Shown here: piece after piece, positions 46,801-57,699 of the stretch
How the letters are laid out: each line of letters begins with the position of its first letter
How positions within the stretch are numbered: the first letter of the stretch is position 1
Assembly: GCF_003576645.1 (NCBI RefSeq)
Contig: NC_044922.1
Span: forward strand, 4,064,421-4,128,420
Length of the DNA: 64,000 nucleotides
Reading direction: 5' to 3'
DNA from: Ipomoea triloba
Taxonomy: Eukaryota > Streptophyta > Magnoliopsida > Solanales > Convolvulaceae
Notes under the pieces: model-generated
The model's input: the letters and a program-made list of their open reading frames with translations, nothing else
Told to the model about the DNA's origin: nothing
The model's database searches: none
Made by a program: the position numbers and the translations under genes

Positions 46801-48058
46801 TGCTGTTCCTGCATTTCACGGGACAAGTCTAGGATTCCTACTAGCATCAAAGACTCACTGTATACTAATTGACAGCATGGCTTCCAGATAAGAATAAAAC
46901 TTCGGGAAACTCATTTAGAGTATTATGAACCCATTAAGGTAATGTTAGTCTGAGAAACCCAAGGTGTTTTCAATAAATTCAAGAAAATATTGTTGCATCA
47001 CTTGCATGGAATTGGCCTATTAATAAATTATACAGGCATCATTATGGAAAAACAATAAAAAGCATAATAAAGAATCTTCTTAATTAGCACCAATGATTTT
47101 ATAAGGAAAACTTCCTGTTCTATAATAACACAAATGCCATAATACTAATAACACATTTGTTTTGTTTTCTTTTCCCCACTTCAAGCCACTTTGACACATG
47201 CAAACTAAAAGTAAAACTTGGAAGTGTATAATACAACTATTTTCTATATCTGTTTCTCCCTCAAGATCATCCTTTCTTTACCCGCTCCAAATAGATAGTT
47301 CTTGTCTAGAAGCATACTTATGATGCCCCCATCATAAGTCCCTCAGTCACAATGAACCCTGACTTGCTCAATCAATCAGCATACTATGAGCTCAGGCTCA
47401 AATAACCATATAACACTCAATGAACATAATTCACAAGCTTAACGAACATTTCACTTCAATAGTTCAATGATGAATGTGATTTACAATTGTTATGAACATT
47501 CACCAAATGCTTGGTGAGGCATTGGTGAGACTAGGTTCGTGACAAATGTAATTTGTCTTGCTCGTTGCACTCCAGTACAATTCACTATTTCCAACTATAT
47601 TTCAACTTTATATTAACCATTTTTTTTTAAATACTAATGATAATTAACAGTATATTCACAGCAAAAACCAAGTAGAAATTACAAATGCTTTAATAATCAG
47701 CTGAGTTATTGAACATACACAAAATTTCTATATGAATAATACTTTTCCAGCTTTTCATAATAAACAATATGCTAAAGATATAAGAAATAAGTAAGAGAAC
47801 ATTCCTAAAGGAAAGAAAAAAAGTTTCTACCTGGAGAGACAGGGGTAGAACCGATCGGCGAAAAGCGAAAGCGCGGAATATTTGACGATCGGAGAGACAT
47901 GCAGATCCTTTTCCAATACATTAATTGAAAGCAAAGAATTAAAATCAAAATTAAGGATGAAAAAAATTGCAGAGATGAAGTTTTGAAAGGTTTACGTGAG
48001 CGGACTGGATAAGAAATCCCAGCACACGACGGCGACGGAGCAATGCGTCGTTCATCAT
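41270..48058 (-). CDS. CYCJ18: Cyclin J18-like protein
   Basis: Eight exons give 231 aa, close to the Arabidopsis protein's length: 47996-48058, 47831-47907, 45026-45119, 44812-44910, 44430-44524, 44143-44269, 43984-44044 and 41270-41349. CYCJ18 is a divergent plant cyclin with one cyclin box, thought to act in the cell cycle. Matching signatures in order: RRRVLGFLIQSAH, VKYSALSLFADRFYPCL, SNLQLFALASVWISCK, SPPLSVKCLKSLGDKSITEQ, VLKFEIGVSNIAY, FEACMDIMDLLYEKEE, VATYVITVPVQRWEFPVLPW and a C-terminal VTSCKEQDIVGRVRIIL ending FEP. Introns 2 and 7 are ~2.7 kb each. Intron 6 lacks a GT donor: the exon must end ...ATATTG before GCACGG. All other junctions are GT-AG and in phase. An alternative ATG lies one codon downstream of the first. 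Confidence 0.9.
41488..41740 (+). repeat. SINE-like repeat, family A, copy 4 (in cyclin J18 intron 7)
   Basis: The fullest copy of the family: CAACCCCAACCAACTTAATC, GTAACCACAAAGTTACAAGT, CAGCCTTCTTGGTTTGAGC, CAACCTAGGTTGG, CTTGTGATCCTTTGCCG and GATCACAAGGCGG. Confidence 0.7.
43740..43813. repeat. AAAT and GA microsatellites in cyclin J18 intron 7
   Basis: An (AAAT)n run at about 43750-43774 and an (AG)n run at about 43784-43811. Confidence 0.85.
46705..46860 (+). repeat. SINE-like repeat, family B, in cyclin J18 intron 2
   Basis: Contains GAAGACCTTGTAGTTTAATG, matching the family start, then AAAGGTCTCATGTTTAGTCT as a degenerate B box. Confidence 0.45.
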
Positions 48059-48364
48059 CTCTATTCTCTCGCCTTCTCCCTAGTCCCTACTAGACTCTGC
48101 ACTTACACTCTGGAGGGAGTTGTGAAAATTGAAATGAGATTTGCCGGTATAATTTTTGTATGGAGCCCCTGAAGTCTGTGATAATACCACTTTCGACCTC
48201 TAATAGTCCTTTATTTTAAGGGAAATCGCGTTTTTGATCCTTCAATTGTTTCCCGAGCTGCAATGTGGTCCTTTACTGTCAATTTTATGTAATTGAGTCC
48301 CTAATAACCTTAAACCTTAGCCAATGTTGTCCTCCTTTCAGATTTGGTTCTAACTAGTGTTAAA
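48059..48364 (-). promoter_or_regulatory. Upstream region of cyclin J18
   Basis: 5' flank of the minus-strand cyclin gene. From about 48220 it becomes repeat-like (TTGATCCTTCAATTG, AATTGAGTCCCTAATAACC), the style of Mutator-like element arms. Confidence 0.35.
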
Positions 48365-48711
48365 ACCATGGACATTTAGGTAATTTCGCACCCTTATTTC
48401 TTACCTTAACTCAAGTTGCGCACCCCCTTTCACCCCACCTTCATTTCACCTTAGATAGCATAGCCTTTATCTTGATCCATTCACTCCTAATTCGACATTT
48501 CCATTCATCCCATTGCTACAAAGAGGGCAACGAGATTTGCAAGAGCATGTCTTCAAACAACTCCAGTTCAATAAAATGGGTTCCAAAAGTGCAATGTTGG
48601 TGTGGCGAAGTCACTCCGGTAAGGATGTATGCCAACCTTGGAAAGCGATTTAGAGCATGCCCCCACTATGGAGTACATGTACCGATTTAGACCATGGACA
48701 TTTAGGTAATT
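48365..48711. repeat. Segment flanked by a 21-bp direct repeat
   Basis: ACCATGGACATTTAGGTAAT plus T occurs at 48365-48385 and 48691-48711. Between them lies the GRF-finger fragment. This may be a local duplication or the trace of an element insertion. Confidence 0.7.
48472..48690 (+). pseudogene. GRF-type zinc finger fragment
   Basis: A 72-residue frame with VQCWCGEVTPVRMYANLG followed by KRFRACP: the CxCG...N.G+RF..CP layout of the GRF zinc finger, a domain often seen in plant transposon-linked genes. The frame stops shortly after the CP motif, and the usual downstream H/C residues are incomplete. The upstream ATG is plausible (IHSLLIRHF...), but nothing shows expression. Probably a fragment. 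Confidence 0.5.
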
Positions 48712-49237
48712 GTGTAGCAGTGGTGTAATGGAACTGCAAAATGAAGTGCTAATGAACCAAAGAATAAATAAATAAATAAAACATGCAAAATGACGATCAA
48801 ATGAGCAAAAAAAAAAAAAAAAGCCTTTGCATTGCAGTAATAGTGAATCTGCCAAATGTACTTAAACTGGCCAGTTCAGGAAAAAAGATGGTCACTAATA
48901 ACAAGTTCTAGTGAACCAAACTACCTATCAGCACAAAAGACCAATGTACAAAAGAACATACATCATTGTTTAGGTAATTATAGCCTACCAAACTGCCTAC
49001 AAGCACCATTATTTACCAAGACAATAGGCATTGTACAAATAAATAAATAGATAAACATACATCAAGTTCATTTTGTTCAAAACACTTGCCAAGAACATAC
49101 ATCATTGTTTCCTTTTGATCATCACTAGCAATTTTATAAACGTGGCCAATCTTTGAATTGCACTTAGAGTTCTGCATCTCTGGCAAATTCTCAGCATCTC
49201 TTCAGCAACATTTGTAGTTGAAGTGGTTATTTGTGAA
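48712..49237. other. Intergenic, no gene seen
   Basis: AT-rich. ACATACATCATTGTTT occurs twice (about 48956 and 49095). Confidence 0.35.
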
Positions 49238-49342
49238 GCAATTAAAGTAGACTCATGTGGAACCTAATTTTGCAATGGTTGTGAGAGTAAGCAATCAAAG
49301 TAGACTCATGTGGAACCTAACTTTGCAATGGTTGTGAGAGTA
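49238..49342 (+). repeat. 53-bp tandem duplication
   Basis: Two adjacent, nearly identical copies beginning GCAATTAAAGTAGACTCATG and GCAATCAAAGTAGACTCATG. A TA microsatellite follows at 49359-49399. Confidence 0.95.
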
Positions 49343-49355
49343 CACATAGTATTTT

Positions 49356-49400
<45 letters not shown>

Positions 49401-49502
49401 CTACAAATTTTTATTTATAAATTAAACAAATTAAGAATCAGTAACATAATTAATAAAGTACACATGACATCCATAACATAAATAATTAATGCATACTATT
49501 AA

Positions 49503-49855
49503 TTATGGCAAAAAAACTTGTGTGAGACCGTCTCACAAATTCTTGTATATTAGATGGGTCGGGTCAAGATAAGATGTAATACTTATACAAGCAAATGTAA
49601 TACTAAATCATGAATAAAATGTTTATTACTTATACGAAAAAATATAATACTTTTGATGAAAAATAATACTTTCATATAAAAAATAAAAGTATTACATTTG
49701 TCCTCAAAATTTTATGTGTTCCCTTATAAGAAACAAACATTTTATTATTGATTTAGTATTACATTTGCTACCATAATTAAGTATTACATTTACATTTTGA
49801 CTCGACCCGTCACACGAATATAATTCGTGAGACGGTCTCATACAAGTGTGACCTA
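49503..49855. mobile_element. MITE with GAGACCGTCTCAC inverted ends
   Basis: Starts around GGCAAAAAAACTTGTGTGAG plus ACCGTCTCAC and ends GTGAGACGGTCTCATACAAG plus TGTGACC, forming imperfect inverted repeats. The flanks share CTATTAATTATGG on both sides. No coding sequence. Confidence 0.6.
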
Positions 49856-49861
49856 TTAATT

Positions 49862-49999
49862 ATGGGTAATAATTGTGTAAAACCGTCTCACGAGTCTCAA
49901 TTCGTGGGATGTGTTGGATCTTTGAGTAATAAGTCGAATCTTTGACCTCGTGAATCAAAGATTCAACCCGTTTCACATGTCTCAGACAAGTTTTTACCA
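49862..49999. mobile_element. Second, adjacent MITE-like segment
   Basis: Begins GGGTAATAATTGTGTAAAAC then CGTCTCACGAG, and ends CATGTCTCAGACAAGTTTTT then ACC, with TTAATTAT beyond both ends. It is related to, and directly abuts, the MITE at 49503-49855. Confidence 0.45.
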
Positions 50000-50394
50000 T
50001 TAATTATATATGTGTAGGCTAAAAATATCGTGAGGATGTTTAAAATTCCAAGTTTCAAAACTATAGTATTATAAGCATGATGTCACATTCAGCCATTCAG
50101 GTGTGGCAAATTGAACAAATGGGCAATTTTTGAAGCATGATAGTTTATTATTGTCATTATTAATTATATATTTGGTAATGGCATAAGTAGAGGGTTTGGA
50201 TTATCTATAGTGGTTGGAGATTGGGCCAAAGCTTGCAAATCATGCAATAAACAATGGATTGACAACATAATATGAAATGGTGGCTGAAAACAACATGTAC
50301 AGTGGCTTGTTTGTTTGGATCAATACATGACATAAAACACTGTAGAGATGTCAGCTACACTTTCAACAAGCCTCCAAACAAAGAATAATAGATG

Positions 50395-50615
50395 CAACTT
50401 GGGCTCCAACCTACCAAATTAACTTAGTTACTACAATAATTCAAGTTCAACTTCACGTGTAAGTTGTTTATTAATCTTATTTTTTTGAAGTTTGAACCGG
50501 TTAGTTAGCTATGTGCAATCTAAGCTAATTTACTTCATTATGGTCATTTATCGGCTAAGATTACAAGACAGACTTCATTAGAGCACATTCAAATAGTGAT
50601 TGAAATTTTTTGTAA
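50395..50615 (+). repeat. SINE-like repeat, family A, copy 5
   Basis: It carries CCAACCTACCAAATTAACTT, TAGTTACTACAATAATTCAA, AAGTTCAACTTCACG, GGTCATTTATCGGCTAAG and ATTACAAGACAGACTTCATT, in family order. Confidence 0.6.
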
Positions 50616-50842
50616 ATTAAAAAAAAAAATAAGTCCACCTTGGTGCCTATTTCGCTTTGTAAGTACGTACTTTGTTGATGAGTCTGGGATTTATTATATA
50701 TTAATTAAAGTTTTGGCTTATTTTATATATTACATAACTAAATTAGCTGATGTTATTAGGTATTTTATTTTCAAATTTATTTAATTTGGAAAATATGATG
50801 TATTTATTAGGTTTGGCGATATAGTACTGTATATATCTTTAA

Positions 50843-51844
50843 GAGCAAATTGTCATTTTAGTCCACTGACTATAGGGGTCCTGTTAATTTCAGTCCATGA
50901 CTTTCAAAATTGTTAATTTCATACCATGACTATTTAATTTTTATCAATTTCGGTCACTGTGGCCAAATTACCGGTCAAATTCGCCGGAAAATCCTAAACC
51001 CTAAAATAATGAGGGGTATTTTAGTATTTTCACATGTCTGTTCTTCTTCTCCGGCGATGTTTCACTTTTTTCCGGCGAGGTTCCATTTTTTTCGGCGAGC
51101 TACAAGCAGGGCTTTTATTTATTTTTAATTTTTTTTATTAGCCACGCTGTTTTCTTCCCCTTTCTCAAACATGAATATTGCCTAAGTGGCAAAAGTCCTA
51201 CAAAATGCAAAACCTTAAATAGGGGAGTAGGTGTATCCATAATCCATTCTTTAATTCAAGAATGAGCAGCATCGGTGGGCACCGCCATTGTTACTGGCAG
51301 CTCTGCTCCTATTTATTGTTTCCTAATTTTCTAGATTCTCATCCTCCCAACTCTCCCCGCACCTCTGGTACTCGACTCCATCACCCCTACCCACCCTCTC
51401 GCCGGAGACCAAACCTCAGTCTCCTCCAATGCGCTTTTTGAGTTGGGCTTCTTCACTCCTGAAAACTCCGGCCGATGGTACGTCGGGATATGATACAAGG
51501 ACACCAAAGAGAAGACCGTCGTTTGGGTCGCTAACAGAAGCACGCCTCTCATGAACGCCACCGGATGGGGAGTTCTGAGAATCGGTGACGATGGGAATAT
51601 TTATTTGGTGGACGGAGGAAACTGGAACATCGCCGAAGAAGAAGAACAAACATGTGAAATTACTAAAATACCCCTCATTATTTTAGGGTTTAGGATTTTC
51701 CGGCGAATTTGGGCAGTAATTTGGCCGGAGTGACCGAAATTGATAAAAATTAAATAGTCATGGTATGAGATTAACAGTTTTGAAAGTCGTGGACTGAAAT
51801 TAACATGCCCCCTATAGTCAGCGGACTAAAATGGCAATTTGCTC
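50843..51844. mobile_element. Pack-MULE (1,002 bp) carrying a captured lectin-kinase gene fragment
   Basis: Terminal inverted repeats of about 220 bp (50843-51065 and 51622-51844) starting GAGCAAATTGTCATTTTAG are flanked by a perfect 9-bp duplication TATCTTTAA (50834-50842 and 51845-51853), the Mutator hallmark. Between the arms, 51250-51625 resembles the start of a G-type lectin receptor kinase gene. There is no transposase. This matches the definition of a Pack-MULE. Confidence 0.9.
51250..51640 (+). pseudogene. Captured fragment of a G-type lectin (B-lectin) S-receptor kinase gene
   Basis: The plus strand translates to the family's N-terminal region: a DSITPTHPLAGDQTSVSS-like start of the mature domain, NALFELGFFTPENSGRWYVG, an in-frame TGA where the family has W of GIWYK, then KTVVWVANRSTPL and LRIGDDGNIYLVDGG. 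The intact protein would be a plasma-membrane receptor with a mannose-binding bulb-type lectin domain, involved in recognition of self or microbes. Only part of the first domain is present, with stops in the signal-peptide region, so it cannot make a receptor. Confidence 0.85.
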
Positions 51845-51853
51845 TATCTTTAA

Positions 51854-52192
51854 AAAAATAGTTGTAGTTGTAGCTATATTTAATAAATAAAGATTATTAA
51901 TTTATCATTTAGGCAATAAAATCTAATGTGGGATTAAAAAATGTGTTAGGTATAATTCAACATTTTTAAATTTTTACCACTCGTCATAATTATATTCAAA
52001 TCTTTAAATTTTGACAATTTAATGTCAAATATTTATATTTTGTGACAATTATATCCTATTATGAATATACTTATATATAAATCTTTGAATTTTGATAAAT
52101 TAATATTAAACATTAATATTTTGTGCTCTATATATATATATATATATTCAAAGATCAAATTGAATTGGGACTTTATTTAGAATAATTTGTGC
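51854..52192. other. AT-rich intergenic DNA
   Basis: AT-rich, with TTTGAATTTTGATAAATTAA-like repeated patches. No gene seen. Confidence 0.4.
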
Positions 52193-52200
52193 TCCCCGAG

Positions 52201-52564
52201 TAGGGATGGCAACGAGGCGGGGCGGGGGCGGGGAGTATACTCCCCGTCCCCTTTCCCGGCAGGGAATTAAAAATAGTCCCCACCCCCGTCCCCGCGGGGA
52301 CAGGGAATTAATTTTTAGTTAAAATCTTAAATTAGTATAATTTTTAATTTAAAAAATTAAAAACTTATCTTTATTAAAAAAATTATATATATATATATAT
52401 TATTTGGGGACGGGGCGAGGCGGGAGGGGTATCCCCGTCCCCGACGGGGAATTACATGTATTCCCCATCTCCGTCCCGATTCCCCGAAAAATTTTTCCAT
52501 CCCCGTCCCCGTCGGGGCGGGGATCAGGGATCCCCGTCCGGGACGGGGCATATTGCCATCCCTA
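52201..52564. mobile_element. hAT-like non-autonomous element (364 bp)
   Basis: The ends TAGGGATGGCAA and TTGCCATCCCTA are perfect inverted repeats. The flanking 8-mers TCCCCGAG (52193-52200) and TTCTCGAG (52565-52572) match at 6 of 8. The subterminal regions are packed with GGCGGGG/CCCCGTCCCC repeats. No coding capacity. Confidence 0.75.
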
Positions 52565-52572
52565 TTCTCGAG

Positions 52573-53070
52573 ACACCAACCAATTTGACATTTGACAAAA
52601 TTTACAGCTACGACGCCTGTGCCTTCATGTTTTAGGAGAGGGATTGACAATAATAATGTTTTTGAGTACTACTGATTTCTCAATGTATTGAACCACAAAG
52701 AGTCAATATTATTTACTGGAACTCAAACCCGATCTTATATATGTGATGGCCATTAATTTCGTACCACTAGGCTACAAGGTTATTGACATTGATGGACAAT
52801 AACGTTAATTTGATCAAATAAAAGGGATCAAATTTATATCATCGTTACGCATTTTCAGAAGTAAAAACTATAAACTAATTTAAGATAATTAATCATGAAA
52901 AAAAAAAAAAAACAAACAGATCTAGCTAGATTTATTATTACATTATCCCTTCATTTTTCATTTCGAAAACACGTAGCAGTACGTATACTATTATATATAA
53001 AACATATAATTTTGTGTGAATATATTCGGCGGGTATATATATATTATGTATATAAATATATATGGATGGA
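52573..53070. other. 3' flank of the inositol phosphatase gene
   Basis: AT-rich, with no other gene. Part nearest 53070 is probably 3' UTR of the minus-strand gene. Confidence 0.4.
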
Positions 53071-56000
53071 TCAACTAATGTGCAAGCTCAATCTTGCATT
53101 AGAATATTGGAAGTGGCCATGATAGTCATCATCTGGTTCTGATGGATGCACCTCTAACCGATGGGTGATGTGCTCAAACCTTTCTGAGAGGAAAAAATTT
53201 CTCAATTTTTTGATTTTTGACACTTTCACTTCTGCACTGAAAATTGCCCTAACTGGCCTGTGATCTGACAGTTTGGATTCACCTCTCCCATATTTGTGTT
53301 GCTTTAACCCTTCTCCAAACCAAATTATCCTATCACACCTGAAAATATGTCAAGACAGGTGGACCGTAAGTCTTGACCCACCTTGACACCTTAAGAATAA
53401 ATAGATTATAAATCGTGAAACACTTATATTCTAACTAATTACCATGCCGGGGCGCGTTTCTTTTCACCTTTTTTCCCATTTACACCGCCATAATATCCAT
53501 CGGAATTAGGATAATACTTGTAAGTGGGAGCAAATTTTATGATCCCTTCATGCCACCCTTTGAATACTTGACCGTCCAGCATTTCTGACCTTAACTGCAA
53601 AAATTTACAAATCAAAGTTTAAAATTAAAAAAATATATATGTATCAAAATTAAAATTTTCAAAAAAAGAAATGCATATATACCTGGTCATATTCGAGTAG
53701 TGTATTAAAATCTCCTTTATCTATCAATAATCTTGTCGCAGTTTCTTGAAGGGAGATTCTGTAGTTCAAATCTCCAAGAAAAATCACTCGGCTGCACCAC
53801 CAAAAAATAAAAAATAAATATAAATAACATATATTATTTATTTATTTATAAAGAAAATTAGGTGGAGTTGACATCACAAGCATGTTGTTTTTACATTATA
53901 AAACATGCAAATTGCTCCTAATCTATTCTTTTCCTAATTAATTAATAAATTACATTAATCTGTCCAATCTGGAAAGTCAACATGATCAACCAGGAAAACG
54001 TTTGTATACTACAAGACAGTTTACCAATTGGATGTTTATTTTATTTAATTTTTTAACTACTACCAATCAAGAGAATAAGACCAAAACTCATATGGTCCAA
54101 CATAACTACCAACAGTAATTAACCAACAAATTCCACCATTAAAATAAGGGATTACCATAATCATACAATGCTAATCCCAATTTGATTGGCGGCATGTATT
54201 GATAAAGACAACGTAGTTTTACTGTGATTAGCACCTTATAATGATAATTATATTGGCGGTCGTGATAGTAAATGATTATCATGTCTTGTCCCATTAGGGT
54301 TGATAATCATGTAAATTAGAGGTGATTAAACAAATGAGATTTATCATTAACCAATGGCTTTGGACGGTTTTAGATTATAATTAAATTAATCACTTAAATA
54401 ATCCCTTCCACTTTATACTTACTTTGGTGATCAATTGAACTACCGTCCGAGTCAAATAATTATAGTAAATTACTAGGACAGTGATTTTATCATTTTTTAC
54501 TTGTTCCACCACTGGTGTTATTAGACAAAATCAGAAGTTCAGACCAAAGGGGTGATTAATTAAACTACTATCAAAATAAAGTATGATAAATTATTGAAAC
54601 GGTCTCTCGACTATAGTTCATTGTTTTTGTCTATAACCTCTAGTTTTGGCCTATCACTGATATTAATGGACAAAATCAAAAGTCGAGGATCAAAGTGATG
54701 ACCAATTAAATTACGTACCCTCAAAGCCAAATAGTTGTAGTAAATTACTGAAACAATCACTCAACTACCATGATCTTTTCACTTTTGTCTCCGACTTTGA
54801 ATTTTGTCCTATCACTGATATTATTAGACAAAACCGGTCAAAAGTCGAAGATCAAAGTGATGGTCAATTAAACTAGTCTTAAAGTCATATAATTATAGTA
54901 AGTGATAAAAACGGTATCTCGATTATCATGACCTCTTCACTTTATTTGTCTCCGACTTCTAATTTTGTCCGAGCATTGCATTATCAGACAAAGTCAGAAC
55001 TTATAAGTCGAAAATCAATTTAAAGTGGCCTAGCGATCTGATCAAAATCATTACAGCCGAGAGACCATTTTGATCATTTATTCCAATAATTAGGAAAAAA
55101 GGAAACAAATAAAAAAATTCGTACTCGTGATCTTGGATTTTTCTTGGCAGTTCATGTGAAGGGCCTTTGGGAAATGTTGTTCTTGACAGTATTTCTGCGG
55201 CGTTGGAGTTTCTGAATTTCTCATCCCCTTCCCTGCCACCTGAAGCCAGATGGCTGCACACAAAGCAAAAGCTTGTTTCATGCAACCGAAATCTAACCGA
55301 CACAGCACCCTGCAACAACACAACTAACATATATATATAATTCTGAATTGAAACATCTATCTGAGGATAAACTAAATAAAGATCTATCTATCTGAGGATT
55401 ATGATCGTGACGATTAAGAATACCATGAAAGAAGCGGAGGTTTTGATCTGATCAGTACCTTGTTGCCCAAGCAACCCATGATGCCACAACCGACGCACGA
55501 AACGCTAGGGTTACGCACAAACAACCGATGCTCGTTTCGGATCCAGACAGAGATCAGAATCCCAACCATTTGCTTGCTGATAATGCATCTGAATTCTTGA
55601 TTATTATTATCATTATTGTTGTTGTTTTTCGCATCCATTTTTTTATTACAAAAAGTGGAATCTTCCTTCCCTTTTGTCTGCTCATCACTGTTTCCTTCAT
55701 GTATGGGTGCGTTCTTGTTCAGAGCTTTTCTGATTATGGAGTTCCACTTTGATGAAATCTTTCCACTTTCTGAACCCAGAACTTTCTTCGTCCTCAAAGG
55801 AACAACTTCTTGAAACCTATATTATATTATACATAATTCAATTCTAGTTTCCCAAAATAATAAACTTTATTTATTATTTTTTGGGTAACTAGGAAAATCC
55901 ACAGCTGTGCACAGGTAAACTTAGTAACAATAACCTTGCCTCATAGCCATTATTTGAGGGTTGGGTGTGCATAGGTAAAGTGGTAAACCCCGGCCACCTC

Positions 56001-57287
56001 ATGACTATAGCCAGCAAAGGATCACAAGAGGTAAATCAATATTGGTTGTCTACTATATATAGCTAATGGACGCAAAACAAGAAAGCCAATAAACGGCTCT
56101 TTACTGAGGGTGACTTGAAATCTTGTAGTTATCAAGTCAACTGTCTGGCCACCTTGACAGGGGTTACCACTTTATTATTACTATTCTTATTATAAGAAAT
56201 GGAAATTACCCAAAAACATATATGTCACACCAACTGTGGTCAGTGCCTAGCAAATCATCCACGTTTAAATCATCGGTTGGTGCAACGCCTCCAACATTCC
56301 ATGTACTTACAAAAACCCTTTGAACATAAACAATAAAAAATGTCAAATACTCAAAAATAAAAATCAAATTCTCATTCAGTGTATTATTTTGTTTCCATTA
56401 AAAAAAAAAAAAAGCACACAGATTCTACATACATACTGTAGTTTGCGTGCAGACAAATTTAATAATGAATTTATCAAATAAAATGGCGTGAATTAAACAA
56501 TATAAAGTCTGACCTAAAGAATTAGGTACATACAAACTACAAAATGATGCATTGTTTCAATAAAATAAGTGACGATTTGGAAATCAAAATTGCAATGGTA
56601 TATTTTGCTGAAAGATCATTGGTGGAAAACCAACTACTACTAATATAATGACCCCATCCAAAAATTAAAGAAAACAAAAAAATGGGGGGTTATTATTGCT
56701 TACTTGTAGCTTTGGGTTTCTTCGTGATGGGCGAGAATATGATTTGAGCTAAGAGATTTTTGATGATCATCATCAAACCTAGGAGGAATCGTCTCTACCA
56801 AAAATTCTTCCGAATCGTCACTAATACTCGGAATATCAGCGACGAAATTATTGCTTCCCAATCTTTTCTTCAGGATCTTGCTTGCCACCAATCTTGGCCA
56901 CATAACCTTCCTCACCCATGCAAAACATACAAGTATAGGATATTAATTAGATTTTAATTAATTACGGAGTACTTTGATAGATCAATATAGTCAACCATGC
57001 AAATTAAAATGTTCATCCTCAAAGTATAGTATGTATAATCACAAAAAAATTACTAAGTGAAATTTTTAATTTGATAATCATGCTGCAATTAACCAAAAGG
57101 GCTATCTATATATATTTGATCAAAAACCTTAGAGTTTTGATCACCTTAGCTGGTTGCGAAATGCAAAATTCTCAGACATGTGTATATATATGATTGCATG
57201 CAAATCAAGTGGAATATAATGAGAGAAAGCTAGAGAGAGAGAGGATATATATGTGTATATGCTTACCTCTCTATTGTACCTTGGCAT
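53071..57287 (-). CDS. Type I inositol polyphosphate 5-phosphatase
   Basis: Eight exons give 467 aa: 57267-57287, 56704-56906, 56210-56317, 55459-55816, 55125-55309, 53683-53791, 53443-53594 and 53071-53338. The enzyme removes the 5-phosphate from inositol phosphates and/or phosphoinositides, damping InsP3 and PI(4,5)P2 signalling. Catalytic-fold motifs are STWNVGG (79-85), FQEVVPL after it, SHLASGG (249-255), FLGDLNYR (296-303), RAPAWCDRI (about 375-383) and SDHRPV (403-408). The N-terminus ([20 protein letters not shown]) fits the plant type I group that lacks WD repeats, perhaps the IP5P8 branch. Exon 4 has an asparagine run. All junctions are GT-AG and in phase. Intron 5 contains a four-copy tandem repeat. 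Confidence 0.94.
54425..55030. repeat. ~155-bp tandem repeat, about four copies, in 5-phosphatase intron 5
   Basis: Each unit has an AATTAAACTA-type block, a TATAGTAAATTAC block, GAAACGGTCTCTCGACTA, a CTTTTGTCTCCGACT-like block, GTCCTATCACTGATATTA and ACAAAATCAAAAGTCG. Copies diverge by point changes and small gaps. Confidence 0.8.
55985..56170 (-). repeat. SINE-like repeat, family A, copy 6 (5-phosphatase intron 3)
   Basis: Inverted copy with GCAAAGGATCACAAGAGG, CAATATTGGTTGTCTA, AGCCAATAAACGGCTC and CTTGTAGTTATCAAGTCAAC (plus-strand readings). Confidence 0.6.
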
Positions 57288-57600
57288 GGTGATGAGTGAA
57301 GGAGCTTAAAAGGGAATCACCCAAAGAAGAAGAAGAAGAAGAAAGAAGGGGTTGAAAGGCAAGAAGGTGTGAAGATAAAGGAGTGATAATAATATAAGAT
57401 GGGGAGGGAGAGTTGAGATCATGCTGAGGGAGAGAGATGGAGACCTTGTTGGAGGAAAAGATGGCTATTTTGCAAGTTGGAATGGGAGAGGGAGACAATA
57501 TCAGAGTGAGAGAAGGTGTGACGTATTGTTGATGCTTCCCACCACGAAATTACCTACCCATCCATCTGCCGAACATTCTACACTCTACTTGAATTGGCTC
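57288..57600 (-). promoter_or_regulatory. Leader/promoter of the 5-phosphatase gene
   Basis: Minus-strand 5' flank with a GAAGAAG tract (about 57325-57346) and GGGAGAGGGAGAC-type purine runs, possible GAGA-type elements or leader sequence. Confidence 0.45.
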
Positions 57601-57608
57601 ATCCATGC

Positions 57609-57610
<2 letters not shown>

Positions 57611-57648
<38 letters not shown>
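57611..57648. repeat. (TA)n microsatellite
   Basis: About 18 TA units. Confidence 0.9.
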
Positions 57649-57649
<1 letters not shown>

Positions 57650-57699
57650 AAGAGTTCAGGTCCGGGTATATATAGCTTCCTGCGCGGTTGCTAAGAACA

